Shown: one piece after another, positions 44,916-53,804 of the stretch | How the letters are laid out: every line of letters starts with the position of its first letter | Position numbering within the stretch: the stretch's first letter is position 1 | DNA from: Anaerolineae bacterium | GTDB lineage: Bacteria > Chloroflexota > Anaerolineae > Aggregatilineales > J027 | Direction of reading: 5' to 3' | Assembly (NCBI GenBank): GCA_021463865.1 | Contig: JAJTXY010000001.1 | Location: 186,001-250,000 of the forward strand | Length of the DNA stretch: 64,000 nt | The notes under the pieces: generated by a model | Told to the model about the DNA's origin: nothing | Databases searched by the model: none | The model's input: only the letters and a program-made list of their open reading frames with translations | Position numbers and translations under genes: made by a program

Positions 44916-47054
44916 TTAACCCTCACCCCACGCGGCGCGTAGGCGACTGCGTTCCATTGCCCACTGCTGGCTGTCGAGTGCGGACTCCCCCTCAGCGGGA
45001 TGCAGGCGTACCCATGTGCCGTCAGATTGCAACACCCGCGCCCGCGTATTGTCGGCTAACTGTATCTGCAAGATTTCATCCCAAATCACGCCTTTTAGCT
45101 CTTTATCTTCGACAGGGAATACGGTCTCGACCCGGCGGCTAAGGTTGCGATTCATCATATCCGCGCTGCCAACATAAACTTCGGTTTGGCCGCCATTGGT
45201 AAACCAGTAAATGCGGCTGTGTTCCAAAAAGCGACCCACAATGCTGCGTACATGAATGTTTTCGCTGACCTGTGGCAGATTTGGACGCAGACAACAGATG
45301 CCGCGTGCGATAATATCAATTTTCACCCCGGCAAAGGAGGCTTCGTACAGTTTACGAATGATGCTGGGATCAGTCAGGCTGTTGACCTTAAACACAATGT
45401 GGGCGGGGCGTCCAGCTATGGCGTGAGCGATTTCGCGTTCAATCATAGCGATCATACGTGGGCGTAGATGCTCCGGAGCAACCAATAGCTTGTGATAAGT
45501 TGCTTTGGGAGCATATCCGGTTAGGCGATTGAACAACTCGGTCACGTCGTCGGCGATATCTTCGCGGCTCGTCAGCCAACCCAAATCAGTGTAAATCCGG
45601 GCGGTGCTGGCGTTATAGTTGCCTGTGCTCATATGCACATAGCGGCGCAGGCGGTTTTGTTCGCGGCGGATTATCAGGGCGACTTTGGCGTGGGTCTTCA
45701 GCCCAACCAAGCCATAGACCACATGCACTCCTTCTGCTTCCAATCGTCTGGCCCAGACAATATTGTTTTCTTCATCAAAGCGGGCTTTAAGCTCGACTAG
45801 GACGGCCACTTGTTTGCCTGCCTCGCGTGCCTCTAGTAGGGCTTGCACGATCGGGGAATTGCTGCCGACACGATAGAGGGTAAGCTTGATCGCCATCACA
45901 TCGGGATCATGGGCGGCCTGTTTAATTAAATCCACAAAGGGCGTAAAAGAATCATAGGGGTGGTGCAGCAAAATATCTCGGCGGCGGATTTCCTCAAAGA
46001 CACCCAGTTCACTTTCAAAGGCCGGATGATAGGCAGGTACAAAGTTGGGATATTTGAGATCGGGCATGTCAATATCGGTCAGTTGGAAAAAGTCTGCCAT
46101 GCCCAATGGCCCTTCAACCTCATACACATCGGCTGGGCCTAGATCCAAATGCTCCATCAACACCCGCCGCATACTTTGGGGCATAGTGGGGGTGACCATG
46201 AGCAAAATCACTTCACCAAAACGCCGCTGTCGAATGCCGCGCTCAATGGTTTCCAGCAAATCCGAAGCTTCATCTTCAGCGATTTCCACATCGGCATCCC
46301 GGATGACACGGAAGGGATGCACTTGCTCAATGGTCATGCCGGGGAAGAGCAAATCGAGATTGGCTTGGACAATATCATCTAAAAATAGATAGGTGTATTG
46401 ATTTGGATAGGGCTGGTTATCGTAGTGTGTCGTGACTTCGGTAACGGAAATAAAGCGCCGTAGATTGCTGCTGATGGGAATTTTGAGGCGGGCAAAGCGC
46501 GAATTCCCTTGGTCATCCCGCAAGACCACAGCTAAATTCAGACTGAGATTGGAAATATGCGGGAAAGGCCGTCCGGGGTCAACTGCTAAGGGGGTCAACA
46601 CCGGAAAAATCTCTTGGCGGAAATAATCACGTACCGCAGCGCGTTGGTCGCGGGTAAGATCATCTGGGGTGATAATTTGTATATTATACTGGGCCAATGC
46701 GGGCATAATCTCATTTTTCCAGCATTGCCGCTCGATAGTCTGAGTCTCGACCACGATATTGCGGATAGCAATCATCTGCTCTAAAGGAGTCATGCCGTCA
46801 GCGGGGGTCTCGCTGATGCCTGCCAAAACCTGTTGGCGCAGTCCGGCCACGCGGATCATATAAAACTCATCGAGGTTATTGGAAAAAATCGCCAGAAACT
46901 TGACCCGCTCCAAGAGTGGCAGGGTTGGATCCATGGCTTCTTCCAACACACGGCGGTTAAATTCGAGCCAACTGAGTTCACGATTGATGTATAAAGAAGG
47001 ATGATTGAAGTCAGGCTGAACTTCAATAGCGCTAAGATTTTCCATAAAAATCAT
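44916..47054 (-). CDS. ppk1: Polyphosphate kinase 1
   Basis: 712 residues, the family length. The N-terminal domain begins SLYINRELSWLEFNRRVLEEA, and RFGEVILLMV follows later. The catalytic core holds HHPYDSFTPFVDL, MAIKLTLYRVGSNSPIV, HVHMSTGNYN-like sequence with the autophosphorylated His, and VEARGICCLRP-like sequence. The enzyme polymerises the gamma phosphate of ATP into polyphosphate. The start could also be the ATG three codons inside. It is transcribed divergently from the metallo-hydrolase gene. Confidence 0.95.
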   Translation of the reverse strand: MIFMENLSAIEVQPDFNHPSLYINRELSWLEFNRRVLEEAMDPTLPLLERVKFLAIFSNNLDEFYMIRVAGLRQQVLAGISETPADGMTPLEQMIAIRNIVVETQTIERQCWKNEIMPALAQYNIQIITPDDLTRDQRAAVRDYFRQEIFPVLTPLAVDPGRPFPHISNLSLNLAVVLRDDQGNSRFARLKIPISSNLRRFISVTEVTTHYDNQPYPNQYTYLFLDDIVQANLDLLFPGMTIEQVHPFRVIRDADVEIAEDEASDLLETIERGIRQRRFGEVILLMVTPTMPQSMRRVLMEHLDLGPADVYEVEGPLGMADFFQLTDIDMPDLKYPNFVPAYHPAFESELGVFEEIRRRDILLHHPYDSFTPFVDLIKQAAHDPDVMAIKLTLYRVGSNSPIVQALLEAREAGKQVAVLVELKARFDEENNIVWARRLEAEGVHVVYGLVGLKTHAKVALIIRREQNRLRRYVHMSTGNYNASTARIYTDLGWLTSREDIADDVTELFNRLTGYAPKATYHKLLVAPEHLRPRMIAMIEREIAHAIAGRPAHIVFKVNSLTDPSIIRKLYEASFAGVKIDIIARGICCLRPNLPQVSENIHVRSIVGRFLEHSRIYWFTNGGQTEVYVGSADMMNRNLSRRVETVFPVEDKELKGVIWDEILQIQLADNTRARVLQSDGTWVRLHPAEGESALDSQQWAMERSRLRAAWGEG

Positions 47055-47169
47055 ACCAATAATCTATTTATCTGGTGATTTCAGCATTATAACATGGCTT
47101 TCGTGCATCGCGCCCCTGTCTTCAACAGGTTATAATTGCCCCAATTTTGCACAACATGGATAGTGAACG

Positions 47170-48033
47170 ATGAAGATTGAAATTTTAGGCTCTGGCGGCG
47201 CGACCACCACACCGCGCCCTTTTTGTAGGTGCAGGGTGTGTCAGAATGCAAGAATGAAAGGTCTACCCTATAGCCGTTCTGGGCCATCTTATTTTATTCA
47301 TGGGCCGAATTTGCTTATTGATACCCCGGAAGAGATTGGGGTACTGCTGAATCGCTCCAACATTATGCGAGTCGAAGCCACGACCTATAGCCATTGGCAC
47401 CCCGACCACACATCAGGGTTGCGGGTTTTTGAGGCACAACAGGTGTTATGGGACTGGCCGCGCCAAAATCCCATCACAGACGTCTATCTACCCGCGCAGG
47501 TGGCCCAAGATTTTGAGCAGTGGTACGCTCTTAAAGGTCGCGCCGATTATTTGGAACACCAATTGCAGGTGATTCGGCAAATCCGATTGACAGAAGGCGA
47601 AAAATTCACGGTCAATAGCCTCAGCGTGACGCCGATTAAGATGGCGGTTGGGTATGTCTATGCGTTTTTACTGACGGAAGGCGCGACGAATGTCCTGCTG
47701 ATTGCCGATGAGTTATTTGGCTGGACACCCCCGCCCAATTTACCCCCGATTGATGTGCTGATTTTGCCCGCCAGCCTGTTTGAATTTAACCCCTTCACTG
47801 GGGAACGCATCATTCCCCCAAATCATCCGGTGTTAGAGGTCGAATCCACCTTTGAAGATACATTGGAATTTATCCGGCAGTTGAAGCCGAAACACAGTAT
47901 TTTGTCGCACATTGAAGAACCTTTTGATTTTGATTATGACGATTATGTGCGTCTTAGCCAAAAATTGGCCGCCGAGCAGCCTGAACTTGGCCCGGTGTCG
48001 TTTGCCTATGATATGCAACTGGTAGAGGAATAA
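47170..48033 (+). CDS. MBL-fold metallo-hydrolase (PhnP-like)
   Basis: 287 residues. The motif SHWHPDHTSG carries the HxHxDH zinc ligands, and an N-terminal CRCRVC cluster (about residues 19-24) resembles the extra zinc site of PhnP-type phosphodiesterases. A late SHIEEPFDFDYDDY supplies the distal ligands. It may hydrolyse a cyclic phosphodiester; the substrate is unknown. It starts 115 bases from the divergent ppk1 and overlaps the CapA-like gene by one base (TAATG). Confidence 0.85.
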   Translation: MKIEILGSGGATTTPRPFCRCRVCQNARMKGLPYSRSGPSYFIHGPNLLIDTPEEIGVLLNRSNIMRVEATTYSHWHPDHTSGLRVFEAQQVLWDWPRQNPITDVYLPAQVAQDFEQWYALKGRADYLEHQLQVIRQIRLTEGEKFTVNSLSVTPIKMAVGYVYAFLLTEGATNVLLIADELFGWTPPPNLPPIDVLILPASLFEFNPFTGERIIPPNHPVLEVESTFEDTLEFIRQLKPKHSILSHIEEPFDFDYDDYVRLSQKLAAEQPELGPVSFAYDMQLVEE

Positions 48034-49706
48034 TGAAACGGATACTGAAAATTGCGGTGGTGATGGGGTTTATTGGGATCATAGTGGCCGTACTTTGGAA
48101 TGCGAACCCGTCGCCCAAAACGATGGCGCAATCCGATCCGACGAGTGGCCCGATTGAAATCTGGATTGATCCGGCTGTACCTATTGAATTTCCCATTATG
48201 CTGTCCCCACTGTTTAGTTCTGGCAAATATCTGTGGGCCAATAATCCCGACAACGCCCGTTTGGAAGTGGCAATCAATGTTGAAGGCGGCGCAATTTCCA
48301 GTGATTGGATGTATGTTCCAGTGGTCTCGTTTGCCAGCACCGCCGAGACGATTGCCTTTGCCGATATTGAGCATTTTTGGACAACAGGGGATGCCGCGCC
48401 ACTGGCCTATCTTTCGTCTGATCGTGTGACCGCTCCCCATTTGGTATTGACCGGGGCGGTGTATGATGCCTTGCGGACGACATGGGGTGAACCCAACCCA
48501 GCGGCCACTATTGAACTGGTGGTAGGTGATACCCCTGAAATTTCGGCCAAATTGTGGGAGCAGCGGCCCAATGTGTGGTCACTTGTGCCTTTCCATCTAC
48601 TCGCGCCCGATTTGAAGGTGCTGAAACTGGATGGGGTCAACATTTTTGCCGATGACTTCCAGATGGTGAACTACCCTCTCAAAGTTATGGTGGGCCTGAC
48701 TGGACATGAAGCGGCGGTGGGGCAGGCGATTGATGACCTGATGGCGGCACAGACATGGCAACCGACCAATCGTGATGCGACCAAGATGACCCGTATTGTG
48801 TTGACCGGGGTCACGGCGATGTCACGTGCTACGGCCTATAAAATGGAGACGCTTGGTATCACCAAACCGGGGGAATTGATTCTACCATTTGTGCAGGATG
48901 CTCATGTTTTACATACCAGCAATGAAGTGGCCTTCTCCGAAAACTGCCCGACCCCCGACCCTTTTATTGACAGCACGGTTTTTTGTGCCGCTGATAAATA
49001 CATGGAGCTGCTAACCTATATCGGCTTGGATGTGGTGGAATTGACGGGCAACCACGTCAATGATTATGGGGTGGGGGCGCTGCGCCACAGCCTCGATTTG
49101 TATGATGCCGCCGGGATTGCCCATTTTGGCGGGGGGCGCAATTTTGATGATGCCCGCAAAGCATGGACAACGGAAAACAATGGCAATACGATTGCGTTTA
49201 TTGGCTGTAACGTGCCGGGGCCGTTTAAGGCATGGGCGACCACTGAAGACCCCGGTGCGGCCCAATGCGATGAAGCCTATCTCGCCGAAGAACTGCCGAG
49301 ATTAGCGGCTGAAAATGATGTGGTGATTATGACCGTTCAGCAGTGGGAATTTTATCGCTATCAGGCAGGTTTGGAGCAAATCGGGCAGTTCACTACATAT
49401 GCCGAGATGGGCGCGGATGTTGTGATTGGTTCGCAGGCGCATCAACCACAGGGCTTTACCTTTGTGCCGCGTGCTGGTCAGCAGTCCGCCTTTTTGCATC
49501 ACGGCTTGGGCAACCTGTTTTTTGACCAGATGCAGGCCATCGGCACGCGCCAGATGTTTATGGACAAAATAATTGTTTATGATGGGCGGGTGATTAGCGT
49601 CGAATTATTTACGGGCCTGCTGGAAGATTATTGCTGTGCCCGCCCCATGACCACCGATGAGCGCATCGAATTTCTGAATACGATTTTCGCAGCGAGTGGG
49701 TGGTAA
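48033..49706 (+). CDS. CapA-like metallophosphatase-fold protein with fused N-terminal domain
   Basis: 557 residues with an N-terminal membrane anchor (about 6-24). The first 250 residues form an unfamiliar exported domain rich in Trp and Pro. From about 260 the CapA/PgsA-like core begins (TRIVLTGVTAMSRATAY), with VELTGNHVNDYGVGAL, DVVIGSQAHQPQG and HHGLGNLFFDQM. Several positions usually occupied by metal ligands are changed: the GDxM Asp and the SIHWG His are absent (MTVQQWEF). It may thus be a non-catalytic relative or use a different metal site. It is coupled to the metallo-hydrolase gene. Confidence 0.75.
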   Translation: MKRILKIAVVMGFIGIIVAVLWNANPSPKTMAQSDPTSGPIEIWIDPAVPIEFPIMLSPLFSSGKYLWANNPDNARLEVAINVEGGAISSDWMYVPVVSFASTAETIAFADIEHFWTTGDAAPLAYLSSDRVTAPHLVLTGAVYDALRTTWGEPNPAATIELVVGDTPEISAKLWEQRPNVWSLVPFHLLAPDLKVLKLDGVNIFADDFQMVNYPLKVMVGLTGHEAAVGQAIDDLMAAQTWQPTNRDATKMTRIVLTGVTAMSRATAYKMETLGITKPGELILPFVQDAHVLHTSNEVAFSENCPTPDPFIDSTVFCAADKYMELLTYIGLDVVELTGNHVNDYGVGALRHSLDLYDAAGIAHFGGGRNFDDARKAWTTENNGNTIAFIGCNVPGPFKAWATTEDPGAAQCDEAYLAEELPRLAAENDVVIMTVQQWEFYRYQAGLEQIGQFTTYAEMGADVVIGSQAHQPQGFTFVPRAGQQSAFLHHGLGNLFFDQMQAIGTRQMFMDKIIVYDGRVISVELFTGLLEDYCCARPMTTDERIEFLNTIFAASGW

Positions 49707-49779
49707 ATCGGTTTGGGGCCGGGGCGTAAGTCAGGAATTAATGATTTAGCGCCCCCCCCATTTATTGAAAATGTTTTTA

Positions 49780-49809
49780 TTGACTTACTGCTAATATATG
49801 CACTATAGT
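49780..49809 (+). promoter_or_regulatory. Promoter of the DsbA/Cys-rich protein operon
   Basis: TTGACT (49780-49785) and TATAGT (49804-49809) are separated by 18 bases. They lie 40 bases upstream of the DsbA-like start, in the 141-base spacer after the CapA-like gene. A GC-rich hairpin (GGGGCG with CGCCCC, about 49722-49756) may end the upstream transcript. Confidence 0.6.
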
Positions 49810-49847
49810 ATGGAAAGGAGTCAGAAATATATATTTGAGGGAAATAA

Positions 49848-50564
49848 TTGGGTATGGAGCCAAAAGTTCGCTTTGCGTCCATTGGTCAAAATACAATTTC
49901 TGTTTGGTTGCTTGTTTTACTGTTTATTCAGGTCATCCTTTCGGCGATGGTCATTAAACGCCTCAATGATGTAGATCAAAATATTGCGAACCTCACCATC
50001 ACCAGTCAAGTCAGTGCTGTTTCAAATCAACCCGAACCCCCGCCTTACGTCGAAAATGTCTCAATTGATGATGACCCCTATTTAGGCACGATTGGCGCAC
50101 CTATTACGATAGTCGAGTTTTCAGATTATCAATGCCCATTTTGTGCCGAAGGCACTCCGGTTGTAAAGGAGATTTTGGAAAAGTATGAAGGCCAAGTGCT
50201 TTTTGTCTACCGAGATTTTCCCATCGAGTCTATTCATCCAGATGCCTTTAAATCTGCTGAAGCAGCGAATTGCGCTGGGGAGCAAGGGAAATACTGGGAA
50301 ATGCACGATCTCCTGTTCACTAATCAATCCCAGTTAGCTGTGGGCAACTTGAAAGCATACGCCGCCTCACTTGAGTTGAATATAGAGGCATTTAATGTGT
50401 GTTTAGATGAAGGCAAGTATGCAGAGGAGGTACGTCATGATATAGCTCAGGCGGAAGAATACCGGGTCACTGGTACCCCTACTTTCTTTGTTAATGGACA
50501 ACGAATTGTTGGGGCATCGTTGGAGTCTCTTCGGGCAGCAATAGAGGCCCTCATAGAAGAGTAG
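49848..50564 (+). CDS. Membrane-anchored DsbA-like thiol:disulfide oxidoreductase
   Basis: 238 residues. A single membrane helix (about 18-36) and a linker precede a DsbA/thioredoxin_4 domain with the active site CPFC (Cys96, Cys99) in VEFSDYQCPFCAEG and the cis-proline loop VTGTPTFFVNG. This class oxidises cysteines in exported proteins. The start is TTG at 49848 (GAGGG 6 bases before) or ATG at 49854. It begins an AT-richer operon and is followed 38 bases later by a secreted protein with eight cysteines, an obvious candidate substrate. No BdbC or VKOR-type partner is seen here. Confidence 0.9.
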   Translation: MGMEPKVRFASIGQNTISVWLLVLLFIQVILSAMVIKRLNDVDQNIANLTITSQVSAVSNQPEPPPYVENVSIDDDPYLGTIGAPITIVEFSDYQCPFCAEGTPVVKEILEKYEGQVLFVYRDFPIESIHPDAFKSAEAANCAGEQGKYWEMHDLLFTNQSQLAVGNLKAYAASLELNIEAFNVCLDEGKYAEEVRHDIAQAEEYRVTGTPTFFVNGQRIVGASLESLRAAIEALIEE

Positions 50565-50602
50565 CTAAAGCGGAGAATATTCAAAATTAAGGAAGAGAAA
50601 GT

Positions 50603-50953
50603 ATGTTCGCAATGCGTAAATTCCAGTATTTCATATTGGCTTTTGCTCTAGTCGTTTCCTTAGCATCTATATTCGAGGCTTCTGGTTTATCACACGTTCA
50701 AGCTGACACAGGCCATACAGCTAGGAAACTCTCTCCAATTTGTGAAGGAACCCCCACGTATTCGTTTTGTAGATATTCAAACTGCCAACGAATTGTTGTT
50801 CCTTGGTGTCAAGATGCTTGGTATCTCCAATTAGGCAGAATAGCCCATTATAGTAATGGAGACTCATACACAGATTGGGGATGGAATGCAGTATGCGGTT
50901 ATAGTATATGTACAGAGCCTTGGTGTGGAACATCTACCTGTATCGCACCGTAA
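50603..50953 (+). CDS. Small secreted protein with eight cysteines, 116 aa
   Basis: I recognise no family. A classical signal peptide (basic start, hydrophobic core 7-24) has a likely cleavage after Val-Gln-Ala at residue 34, leaving 82 residues. The mature part has cysteines at 47, 56, 61, 69, 98, 103, 108 and 113, with gaps of 8, 4, 7, 28, 4, 4 and 4 residues, and many Trp and Tyr. The last four cysteines are evenly spaced. An even number and an exported location suggest four disulfides, presumably made by the adjacent DsbA-like enzyme. AAGGA precedes the ATG. The gene has its own strong terminator. It could be a secreted effector, toxin or surface protein. Confidence 0.7.
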   Translation: MFAMRKFQYFILAFALVVSLASIFEASGLSHVQADTGHTARKLSPICEGTPTYSFCRYSNCQRIVVPWCQDAWYLQLGRIAHYSNGDSYTDWGWNAVCGYSICTEPWCGTSTCIAP

Positions 50954-50976
50954 AGTTTTAAGAGTAAAAACTTTAA

Positions 50977-51007
50977 AGCGGGATATTAGCGGTATCCCGC
51001 TACTTTT
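50977..51007 (+). terminator. Hairpin terminator after the Cys-rich gene
   Basis: AGCGGGATA (50977-50985) pairs perfectly with TATCCCGCT (50993-51001) around a 7-base loop, followed by ACTTTT. It ends the two-gene transcript or attenuates it before the lipoprotein gene 21 bases later. Confidence 0.75.
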
Positions 51008-51027
51008 CATAATAAAAGGAATCCAAA

Positions 51028-52401
51028 ATGTCAAAAAAGCTCAAATTATTAGCTTTGATGATAATATGTGCTTTCATTGTGGGTGCTTGCCAAAATGACA
51101 ATTCGAATGAACCGACTTCTAATGGAAATAAGTTAGGCGCGGCAACATCAGAAGTAGTAGCTGAGGATGGAATTTCAAAACTATTTGCGCCTGAAATCGG
51201 CGGGTTAAATTTGCCCCACCTAGAGGAATTAAACGGAAGATTGGTATTCAGTTATCAAAATGCACTTTATATAGGTGGCTTCAATGATGATACCAAGTTG
51301 ATAGCATCGAATGTTTTAGCGGAGAACGTTTATCTAGCACCAAATTCTGAATCCTTAGTTTATATTGCTAAAGAAGAAAACAACTTCAAGTTAATTTTGG
51401 TGAATTTAAAAACGCTTGAGGCTCATAACCTCTATGATTTTCCGGCTGGCAATCAATGGTTTTCTGTTGACTGGTCTCTTGACAGTAATTGGATAGCTTT
51501 TACACATGCAAAGACACCTCCTCCATATGATTTGATAGCTTCTCACCTTGCAGAATCTCTTCCCCCTTATTCCGATCCTAATTTCCTAGTGTTGATAGAT
51601 GTCAACATGGCAAGCGCAAAGAATACAGAAATTTCCATCTATTCAACTGCTTGGTTGAGTGACGGAACTCTTTTAGTAACGACCTTACCTTATACAGGTG
51701 GTAACCTAGAAGAAAAGGTATTTCAAATCGACCCTGAAACCTCAGAAGCTAGAGACATTGGGTATCAAGGTTTTGTCTGGGAGATATTTGAAGGGATCAC
51801 TGATCTGGCAACATGGCAAAGTGCCCAAGCATCCCTGCAAGCGTTGGGACTAAATCTAGCTCCGCCGAAGACCCCTGCTCTAAATAGCAAATTCGCAGTT
51901 TCACCCAGTCAAGATAGGTATGTTTCCACAACTGAAATCGGTAACACTCCAAGCGGCGGAAGTTGCAAGCAATTAGGTTTGGTTATTAAAGGCATTACAA
52001 TAAGTATGGTGCCTGAGATTGTCTATCAAACGGAACAACCAAATGGCTTAAACGTTAATTCTCTAAAATGGCTAGAGGATAATTCAATATTTTTTGCCTT
52101 GCAAACATCTCAAACTTGTGAAAGCATACCAGATGGAGCTATTTTGATGCGGGTCGTCCCTGATGGTGAAACAGAAACCATTACTGAGAACCTCGCCTAT
52201 TCTCAAGGACAACCTTACACCATATCGCCAGATGGTCGTTATGTGGCTTGGGTCGGGATTGATCGTGAGGCAGGTTTGTCTTTTTTGGGGATAACCGATT
52301 TACAGAATGGCACAGGCGGAATGTTGCTATCTGCTAATCTTGATAGTGCGAGCGACGAGTCAACAAATCCTCCGTTTAGTGCCGTATATTGGATTCCTTA
52401 A
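51028..52401 (+). CDS. Propeller-like lipoprotein, 457 aa
   Basis: The lipobox VGAC places the lipidated Cys at residue 21. The mature protein has repeated beta segments of TolB/WD40-like type: SVDWSLDSNWIAFTHAK, then SLKWLEDNSIFFALQ, then ISPDGRYVAWVGIDRE. A six- or seven-bladed propeller on the outer membrane face is likely. It lies 74 bases after the Cys-rich gene with a good AAAGGAA ribosome site and shares that gene's AT-rich composition. It could bind the secreted protein or a surface ligand; this is inference. Confidence 0.7.
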   Translation: MSKKLKLLALMIICAFIVGACQNDNSNEPTSNGNKLGAATSEVVAEDGISKLFAPEIGGLNLPHLEELNGRLVFSYQNALYIGGFNDDTKLIASNVLAENVYLAPNSESLVYIAKEENNFKLILVNLKTLEAHNLYDFPAGNQWFSVDWSLDSNWIAFTHAKTPPPYDLIASHLAESLPPYSDPNFLVLIDVNMASAKNTEISIYSTAWLSDGTLLVTTLPYTGGNLEEKVFQIDPETSEARDIGYQGFVWEIFEGITDLATWQSAQASLQALGLNLAPPKTPALNSKFAVSPSQDRYVSTTEIGNTPSGGSCKQLGLVIKGITISMVPEIVYQTEQPNGLNVNSLKWLEDNSIFFALQTSQTCESIPDGAILMRVVPDGETETITENLAYSQGQPYTISPDGRYVAWVGIDREAGLSFLGITDLQNGTGGMLLSANLDSASDESTNPPFSAVYWIP

Positions 52402-52418
52402 ATTCAGGTATCATGAAG

Positions 52419-52450
52419 AAGCCCCTCTCGTGTGTGAGAAGGGCTTTGTT
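52419..52450 (+). terminator. Terminator after the propeller lipoprotein
   Basis: AAGCCC (52419-52424) pairs with GGGCTT (52441-52446); the inner TCTC/GAGA pairs continue the stem past one mismatch, and TTGTTG follows. It lies between convergent genes. Confidence 0.7.
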
Positions 52451-52460
52451 GTTTATTGGA

Positions 52461-53684
52461 TTAATCACCAGCGGGGGTGGGTTCGGAGGCCGGCGGCTCC
52501 ATTTCGATGATGCCGACCTTGTTGGGTTGTTCTCCACCCTTCCAGCGGATACGGGGCACAATCGCGTCGGGGATGATGCGATCTTTGAACTGTACCACAC
52601 GCTGAATCACGCTTTCCACCAACGATTCTTGCAGATAGCGTGGTTTCAGGCCGAGATCGAGCAAATTGGTGTGGGTGGGGTTGTAATAATGCTCTTCCAT
52701 TTCAACACGCGGATTTTCATAGTGAGCAATTTCGACCTCAATGCCGATTTTGGCTGCCGCATCCCGCACGATATAAGCCAAGTCGCGCACCGAGAAGGAT
52801 TCGGTGAATTGGTTAAACACACGCATCCGATTGTCTTTGGGTGGGTTCAACATCGCCAACTCGACACATTGGATGGTGTCGCGGATGTTGAGATACCCGC
52901 GTGTCTGATCGCCCTTGCCAAAAAGGGTCAAGGGGATACCTGCAACGGCTTGTACACAAAAGCGATTCAGGGCCGTGCCAAATGACTCGTCATAATCGAA
53001 GCGGGTCAGCAGGCGGTCATCCATGTTGACTTCATCGGTTTCGATGCCATAGACCACGCCTTGATTGAGGTCAGTCGCTTTAAGACCCCACACACGGCAG
53101 GCAAACATGATGTTATGGCTATCATGCACTTTGGTTAGGTGATAGAACGACCCCGGCTGTTTGGGGAAGGGCAGCAAATCTTTACGCCCATTGTGTTCAA
53201 TCTCGATCCAGCCCTCTTCAATATCAATATTCGGCGTGCCATATTCCCCCATCGTACCGAGCTTAATGAGATGGGCATTTGGCACATGGTCACGCATGGC
53301 AAACAAAACATGCAGCGTGCCGATCACATTATTTTGATGGGTTTGTACGGCATGTTGCACGCTAATCATTGAATAGGGGGCACTGGGGATTTCGCCATAG
53401 TGGACAATGGCATCCGGGCGGAATTCGGCAAAAACCTGATTAGTAAATTCCCATTGGCTCAGATCGCCAATATAGGAAGTAATCGTCTTGTCGGTGATTT
53501 CTTTCCACGCCTGAATACGTTGATGCAGCGAAGCGATGGGCGTCAAACTATCGGTGCCGCGTTCCATATGCATCTGACGGCGCAGAAAGTTATCCACAAC
53601 CGCGACCTCGTGGCCTCTATTCGAAAAATACATTGCGGTAGGCCAGCCGAGATAGCCGTCACCGCCAAGAATCAATACGCGCAT
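52461..53684 (-). CDS. sqdB: UDP-sulfoquinovose synthase (SQD1/SqdB family)
   Basis: 407 residues, extended SDR fold. The NAD motif is GGDGYLGW. Blocks typical of SQD1 follow: GEIPSAPYSM, KLGTMGEYGTPNIDIEEG, LPFPKQPGSFYHLTKVHDSHN with the catalytic Tyr-x-x-x-Lys, and TDLNQGVVYG. The enzyme makes UDP-sulfoquinovose from UDP-glucose and sulfite, the head-group donor for sulfolipid. No sulfoquinovosyltransferase (SqdX) sits next to it; the GT4 gene at 58913 is not obviously one. Confidence 0.93.
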   Translation of the reverse strand: MRVLILGGDGYLGWPTAMYFSNRGHEVAVVDNFLRRQMHMERGTDSLTPIASLHQRIQAWKEITDKTITSYIGDLSQWEFTNQVFAEFRPDAIVHYGEIPSAPYSMISVQHAVQTHQNNVIGTLHVLFAMRDHVPNAHLIKLGTMGEYGTPNIDIEEGWIEIEHNGRKDLLPFPKQPGSFYHLTKVHDSHNIMFACRVWGLKATDLNQGVVYGIETDEVNMDDRLLTRFDYDESFGTALNRFCVQAVAGIPLTLFGKGDQTRGYLNIRDTIQCVELAMLNPPKDNRMRVFNQFTESFSVRDLAYIVRDAAAKIGIEVEIAHYENPRVEMEEHYYNPTHTNLLDLGLKPRYLQESLVESVIQRVVQFKDRIIPDAIVPRIRWKGGEQPNKVGIIEMEPPASEPTPAGD

Positions 53685-53804
53685 AGTTAACTAAATCTCC
53701 TTACGGACAATTTCTTACGTAGGAATGGATTATTTATATATCCCATTTAGGTAAAAACACAGGGGAAAAATCTGAGTTACGGCAAGGTGAAATATTTTTT
53801 AACC

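Noticed and set aside
49707-52460. Mobile element or phage cargo explanation for the AT-rich island
   Set aside because: No integrase, transposase or direct repeats at the borders; only the composition is unusual.
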